NCBI RefSeq assembly: GCF_049747295.1
Contig: NZ_JBMHJM010000002.1
Span: 124,001 to 188,000, forward strand
DNA length: 64,000 nt
Direction: 5' to 3'
Origin: Afipia sp049747295
Lineage (GTDB): Bacteria > Pseudomonadota > Alphaproteobacteria > Rhizobiales > Xanthobacteraceae
Below are positions 59,948 to 64,000 of the stretch, in pieces. A program made the position numbers and the translations under genes. Position 1 is the first letter of the stretch. Each line of letters starts with the position of its first letter. The notes beneath the pieces were generated by a model. That model was not told the origin of the DNA, searched no databases, and saw only the letters and a list, made by a program, of their open reading frames with translations.

Positions 59948-61570
59948 CTACGGCCTCACGACCACGCCGCTGCGCCCCATCAGCCGCGCCAATTGCTTGA
60001 AACGGTTGCTCAACCGATCCGACGCGAGTTCCGCCACACTCTTGTCGAGCACGAGTAAAAGCTTTCGCGCCTGATTGCGGAAATGCGTATGTGGCAGCAC
60101 GCCGCGCTGAGCCGCGGAGATCAGAACCGCGACCCGGATAGCGGCGCCGATCAAACGCGCCCGGTCGACCATCGCCGGCGTCACCAACGCGCGGACGTCC
60201 TCCGGGGCCTCGTTTTCCTCGTTCAGTCCAGCGTAACGATAGTAGATCGCCAGCGCGAGGAACGCCCTGCCCTGATGGGTGATGGCGCCGAAATTCCCAT
60301 TCGTAATGGTGTTGAGCGATTGCTCGCCGCGATGATCGGGGTGCGACCGCCATGCGAGATCGGAGAGCAGGCAGGCTGCGTGACGCAACCGGCGCTCGTC
60401 GTCGTTCTCCCGAACGCCCGCAACGCGGATGATCCGATCCGTCCATGCCATCAGGTCGTCCGCATGGCGCGGCGACCGGGCCCGCAATGTGTTCAGCGTT
60501 TGAGCCGCGGCGAGCAAGCCATCCTTGTGGCGCTCCTTCTCCGACAACATCTCGTAGAGCAACCCTTCGCGCACGCCGTAGGTGGAGAACACGATGGTCT
60601 TCGGCTTCGCAACGCGGATGACATATTCGAGCACCAGGGCCGCATACGTCAGCAGCGGTCGACGGGCATCCGCCACCGTCTCGATATCCGCAAGCGTATC
60701 GGTAGCCGCGAGACGGCGAAGCCGCTTCACGAAATCCAGCGCATCGGCGGCTGGAATGCTATAACCGTGCATCACGTGCAGTGGATAGCCGCTCTGAATA
60801 ATGTGGATGCGCGCGAGCGCACGCCACGTGCCGCCGACCGCATAAAAGTTTCGTCCGGCACCTGCTTTAAGCTGGGGCAAGCCGGTAATCGCGTCCGAGA
60901 CGATCTTCTCGGCTTTCTTCAGCGACTTCTGCGACGCATCCTGGAGCGCAAGGCCACCGAGCGGAAGCGTGAGCCCCTGACGAATGCGATGTCCGCGAAT
61001 ATCGATCAGTTCGAGCGAGCCGCCGCCCAGATCTCCGACGATGCCGTCGGGCTTGTAGACACCGGACGAAACGCCAAGCGCGGACAATTTCGCTTCACGC
61101 GCGCCGGATAGAATTTCTATTGAAGCACCGCAGATGCGCTCGGCCTTGGCAATGAAATCCGGGCCGTTGGTCGCGTCACGACAGGCAGCAGTGGCAATGG
61201 CGTAAACTTCGCCAACCTTCATCACTTTGCAAAGTGCCTTGAAGCGCTTCAGCGCTGCGAGCGCCTTTTCTACCGCATCAGCGGCGAGCAAGCCGGTGGA
61301 CTGAACCTCGCGGCCCAACCCGCACAAGGTCTTCTCGTTGAACAGAGGCGCAGAGCTACGTGACTTGTCTTCATAAACGACAAGTCGAACGGAATTGGAG
61401 CCAATGTCGATGACGGCGATGCTCTTGGAAGGTTTGCGAACACGCTGTTGGCGTTCACGTACCGGCGGCGTGACTGTCACTGCCGCCGGCTCAGCCGCAG
61501 GCGTCGGAGCACTAACGCTCCGAACGGCGCGTAAGACGACGCGGCGAAGATTCTTTAAGCGACTTTCCAC
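59948..61570 (-). CDS. ppx: Exopolyphosphatase (Ppx/GppA family)
   Basis: 540 residues: an N-terminal basic extension, then actin-like Ppx core (IAVIDIGSNSVRLVVYEDKS; IVGDLGGGSLELIDIRGH) and a C-terminal HD-like helical domain. It degrades polyphosphate and possibly pppGpp. Translation starts at GTG 61570, inside the last 59 bases of ppk, so the two are one operon. Confidence 0.93.
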   Translation of the reverse strand: MESRLKNLRRVVLRAVRSVSAPTPAAEPAAVTVTPPVRERQQRVRKPSKSIAVIDIGSNSVRLVVYEDKSRSSAPLFNEKTLCGLGREVQSTGLLAADAVEKALAALKRFKALCKVMKVGEVYAIATAACRDATNGPDFIAKAERICGASIEILSGAREAKLSALGVSSGVYKPDGIVGDLGGGSLELIDIRGHRIRQGLTLPLGGLALQDASQKSLKKAEKIVSDAITGLPQLKAGAGRNFYAVGGTWRALARIHIIQSGYPLHVMHGYSIPAADALDFVKRLRRLAATDTLADIETVADARRPLLTYAALVLEYVIRVAKPKTIVFSTYGVREGLLYEMLSEKERHKDGLLAAAQTLNTLRARSPRHADDLMAWTDRIIRVAGVRENDDERRLRHAACLLSDLAWRSHPDHRGEQSLNTITNGNFGAITHQGRAFLALAIYYRYAGLNEENEAPEDVRALVTPAMVDRARLIGAAIRVAVLISAAQRGVLPHTHFRNQARKLLLVLDKSVAELASDRLSNRFKQLARLMGRSGVVVRP

Positions 61571-63698
61571 GGCCTGACAGACTCGGATTCGTCATGAAAT
61601 AATTGTGCACGTTGAAAGGCTCCTCACCCTTCGCGGTCTTCATACGCGTTGACGAACCATCCGGCAACAATAGCCAGCTCTGCTCGTTGTCTTTCAGATT
61701 CGCGACCATGATTTGTTCGAGAACCTGCTGATGCACCGTGGGATTTTGCAATGGACACAATACTTCGACACGCCTGTCGAGGTTACGCGGCATCATGTCC
61801 GCCGACGAGATATACACAGCTGCCTTCGGACTCGGCAGCCCATGACCCATGCCGAAGCAATAGATTCGGCCGTGTTCCAGGAACCGTCCGATGATCGATT
61901 TGACGCGAATGTTCTCCGACAATCCAGGAACACCGGGCCGCAGACAGCAGATACCGCGGATAACAAGATCGATGGAGACGCCCGCTTGTGACGCTTCATA
62001 CAGCGCATCGATGATATCCGGATCAACCAGCGAGTTCATCTTCATCCAGATCGCGGCGGGCTTGCCGTTGTGGGCGTGATTGATCTCGCCCTCGATGTGT
62101 TCGAGGATTCGCTTGCGCAACGTCAACGGCGACACCGCCATCTTTTCGATATCGCTCGGTTCCGCATAGCCGGTGATGTAGTTGAACACGCGCCCCGCAT
62201 CCCGCGCGATAACCGGATCCGACGTGAAATACGACAAATCGGTGTAAATGCGCGCGGTCACCGGATGATAGTTGCCGGTACCCGCATGCACGTAAGTTGT
62301 GAGAGCAGCGCCTTCACGCCGCACCACCAGTGAGAGCTTGGCATGCGTCTTCAACTCAAGGAAGCCGTACACAACCTGCACGCCTGCGCGCTCGAGGTCG
62401 CGCGCCCAACGGATATTCGCCTCTTCATCGAAGCGCGCCTTGAGTTCAACCAGCGCCGTCACCGACTTGCCGGCTTCGGCCGCTTCGGCCAAGGCACGCA
62501 CGATCGGACTGTCCCGCGACGTTCGGTAGAGCGTCTGCTTGATGGCAACCACGTCCGGGTCGCGCGCCGCCTGTTGCAGAAACTGCACCACGACATCGAA
62601 CGACTCGTAGGGATGATGAACAACAAGATCCTTCTGCCGGATCGCCGCGAAGATATCGCCGCCGTGATCGCGGACGCGCTCAGGATGACGTGGTACGTAA
62701 GGCGTGAACTCGAGATCGGGACGATCGAGCCTGGTCAATTGCGACAGCTCATTCATTGCGAGCACGCCATCCACCATTAGCACCTCGTCGTCCGCGGCCG
62801 ACAACGCGCGCTGAACGAAGGCACACAACTCCTGCGGCATTCCCGCTTCAATCTCGAGACGGATCACCGATCCGCGGCGACGGCGCTTCAGAGCGGTCTC
62901 GAAGAGACGCACGAGATCTTCGGCCTCTTCCTCGATTTCAAGTTCGGAGTCGCGGATGATCCGGAATGCGCCCTGCCCTTTGACGGTATAGCCGGGAAAC
63001 AGGCGTCCGATGAACAAGCTCGTGGCCTGCTCGAGCGTGATCAGCCGCACCGCGCTGTCCTTGCCGGCAGGAAGACGAATGAAGCGATCGATCTTGCCTG
63101 GCATGCGGATCAACGCGTTCATCGTCTTACCGTCAGAGAGACGTGCAAGGTGAAGCGCGATGGTGAATCCAAGGTTCGGAATAAACGGGAATGGATGGGC
63201 TGGATCGATCGCGAGCGGCGTCAGCAATGGAAAGATGTTGTGGAGGAAGTGCTCTTCGATCCACTGTGTTTCAGCCTTGGTGACATCCTTGCCGTCAACG
63301 AGCACGATGCCGACATCGACGAGATTGGCGCGCAAATCACGCCAGATCGCCTGCTGGTCATTGGCGAGCTTGGAGACTGTTTCGTAGATGCTCGCCAACT
63401 GCTCGCCGGGGGTCGCGCCATCGGGGCTGCGTTCGGAGATGCCTTCGCGGATCTGCGCCTTCAGGCCCGCGACACGGACCATAAAGAATTCATCAAGGTT
63501 GTTCGCTGAAATGGACAGAAACCGCACCCGCTCCAGCATGGGGTGATTGGTATTGACCGACTCTTCCAGGACCCGGCGATTGAAATGCAGCCAGGACAGT
63601 TCGCGATTGATGAAACGTTCGGGACTTTCGGCGATCCCCGGACCGCGGGCCACTTCCTCGTTTTCAGCTTTCTTAACAACGACTTGTGCGGTGTCCAT
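61512..63698 (-). CDS. ppk: Polyphosphate kinase 1
   Basis: 728 residues, the four-domain PPK1: N domain (RFINRELSWLHFNRRVLEES), H domain, and C1/C2 catalytic domains with the catalytic histidine in ELKTHAKLSLVVRREG and the late segment YISSADMMPRNLDRRVEVLC. It makes polyphosphate from ATP. Operon with ppx, overlapping by 59 bases. The ribosome binding site is weak. Confidence 0.96.
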   Translation of the reverse strand: MDTAQVVVKKAENEEVARGPGIAESPERFINRELSWLHFNRRVLEESVNTNHPMLERVRFLSISANNLDEFFMVRVAGLKAQIREGISERSPDGATPGEQLASIYETVSKLANDQQAIWRDLRANLVDVGIVLVDGKDVTKAETQWIEEHFLHNIFPLLTPLAIDPAHPFPFIPNLGFTIALHLARLSDGKTMNALIRMPGKIDRFIRLPAGKDSAVRLITLEQATSLFIGRLFPGYTVKGQGAFRIIRDSELEIEEEAEDLVRLFETALKRRRRGSVIRLEIEAGMPQELCAFVQRALSAADDEVLMVDGVLAMNELSQLTRLDRPDLEFTPYVPRHPERVRDHGGDIFAAIRQKDLVVHHPYESFDVVVQFLQQAARDPDVVAIKQTLYRTSRDSPIVRALAEAAEAGKSVTALVELKARFDEEANIRWARDLERAGVQVVYGFLELKTHAKLSLVVRREGAALTTYVHAGTGNYHPVTARIYTDLSYFTSDPVIARDAGRVFNYITGYAEPSDIEKMAVSPLTLRKRILEHIEGEINHAHNGKPAAIWMKMNSLVDPDIIDALYEASQAGVSIDLVIRGICCLRPGVPGLSENIRVKSIIGRFLEHGRIYCFGMGHGLPSPKAAVYISSADMMPRNLDRRVEVLCPLQNPTVHQQVLEQIMVANLKDNEQSWLLLPDGSSTRMKTAKGEEPFNVHNYFMTNPSLSGRGKSLKESSPRRLTRRSER

Positions 63699-63826
63699 CA
63701 GGCGAAATCCATTTCACATCGTCAGGCCGTGCCATCCGGCCCGTTCGCGGCGAACAATGTGCCAGCGTCATGACCGTTCGATGACATGATGAGCCAATAC
63801 CCATGACGAACCAAGGGCCTGCGCGA

Positions 63827-64000
63827 TCAGGCCGCGGTTTCTTTCAACACCTCAGCCGCGAGCGCCCGCGTGACGGGCCGCCCTTGCCGCAGGGCCTCGT
63901 CATCGAGCAACTCAACCGCCTGCCGTGCTGCAGCGAAGGACCGTTCGATGCGGGTTGCGAGATAGCTGACAAGCGACTCATCCACGACCATCTGGCGGTC
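63827..64000 (-). CDS. hdaA: DnaA-related replication regulator HdaA (C-terminal end only)
   Basis: The last 57 residues are visible: DRQMVVDESLVSYLATRIER, then SFAAARQAVELLDDEALRQ and GRPVTRALAAEVLKETAA. This is the AAA+ lid end of the DnaA/Hda family. HdaA limits DnaA activity. A hdaA gene upstream of ppk is usual in this group. The 5' part lies beyond base 64000. Confidence 0.8.
   Translation of the reverse strand, partial: DRQMVVDESLVSYLATRIERSFAAARQAVELLDDEALRQGRPVTRALAAEVLKETAA

Noticed and set aside
1..64000. tRNA, rRNA, CRISPR or insertion-sequence transposase genes
   Set aside because: Read on both strands for the usual cores and motifs; none found that could be supported.

Overview
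The window looks like the chromosome of an alphaproteobacterium of the Bradyrhizobium/Rhodopseudomonas/Afipia group (Nitrobacteraceae). Three things point there: GC-rich, strongly codon-biased genes; a eukaryotic-type glutamine synthetase II gene with a small DUF2735 gene beside it; and the block hdaA-ppk-ppx plus rnd, aspS and maeB. The genus cannot be settled by reading alone. I see no tRNA, rRNA, CRISPR array, prophage or complete insertion sequence.

Left part (1 to about 11970): an RND efflux operon (3' end outside the window), a cupin, a YegD-type Hsp70, then a compact divergent cluster. This cluster has a LysR regulator facing a three-gene operon for a periplasmic binding protein, a nitroreductase and a DUF4863 protein of the 4-hydroxylaminobenzoate lyase type. 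Both operon junctions are ATGA stop/start overlaps. This is the layout expected for uptake and reductive degradation of a nitroaromatic acid. Next to it sit a LuxR/LuxI quorum-sensing pair and a PAS-only protein. The luxI ribosome binding site is buried in a strong hairpin.

Middle part (12000 to about 34900): a patchwork of accessory genes. It holds a DUF2336 protein, a flavin monooxygenase next to the remnant of an AMP-forming ligase, a two-subunit molybdenum hydroxylase, three more orphan solute-binding proteins, a DUF2778 (Tlde1-like) cell-wall protein, two SDRs, ClpS, cupins, MgtC and many very small exported proteins. A second RND efflux operon closes this part.

Right part (35000 to 64000): more core-like. 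It has a PaaI thioesterase, an M20 peptidase, glutaminase, glnII behind a clear sigma-54 promoter, an SMR exporter, an SDR, CreA, an L,D-transpeptidase with a second degenerate domain, a large membrane protein, exported glutathione peroxidase, a polysaccharide deacetylase, a chemoreceptor, DoxX, maeB, aspS, rnd, an alkB/2OG-oxygenase pair, ppx, ppk and the end of hdaA. Between aspS and rnd, two copies of a dispersed double-hairpin repeat flank a small VOC/secreted-protein module.

The most interesting points are the putative nitrobenzoate operon beside a quorum-sensing locus, the hairpins covering two translation starts (luxI and a small secreted protein), the repeat-flanked module, and the overlapping AlkB/2OG-oxygenase pair.
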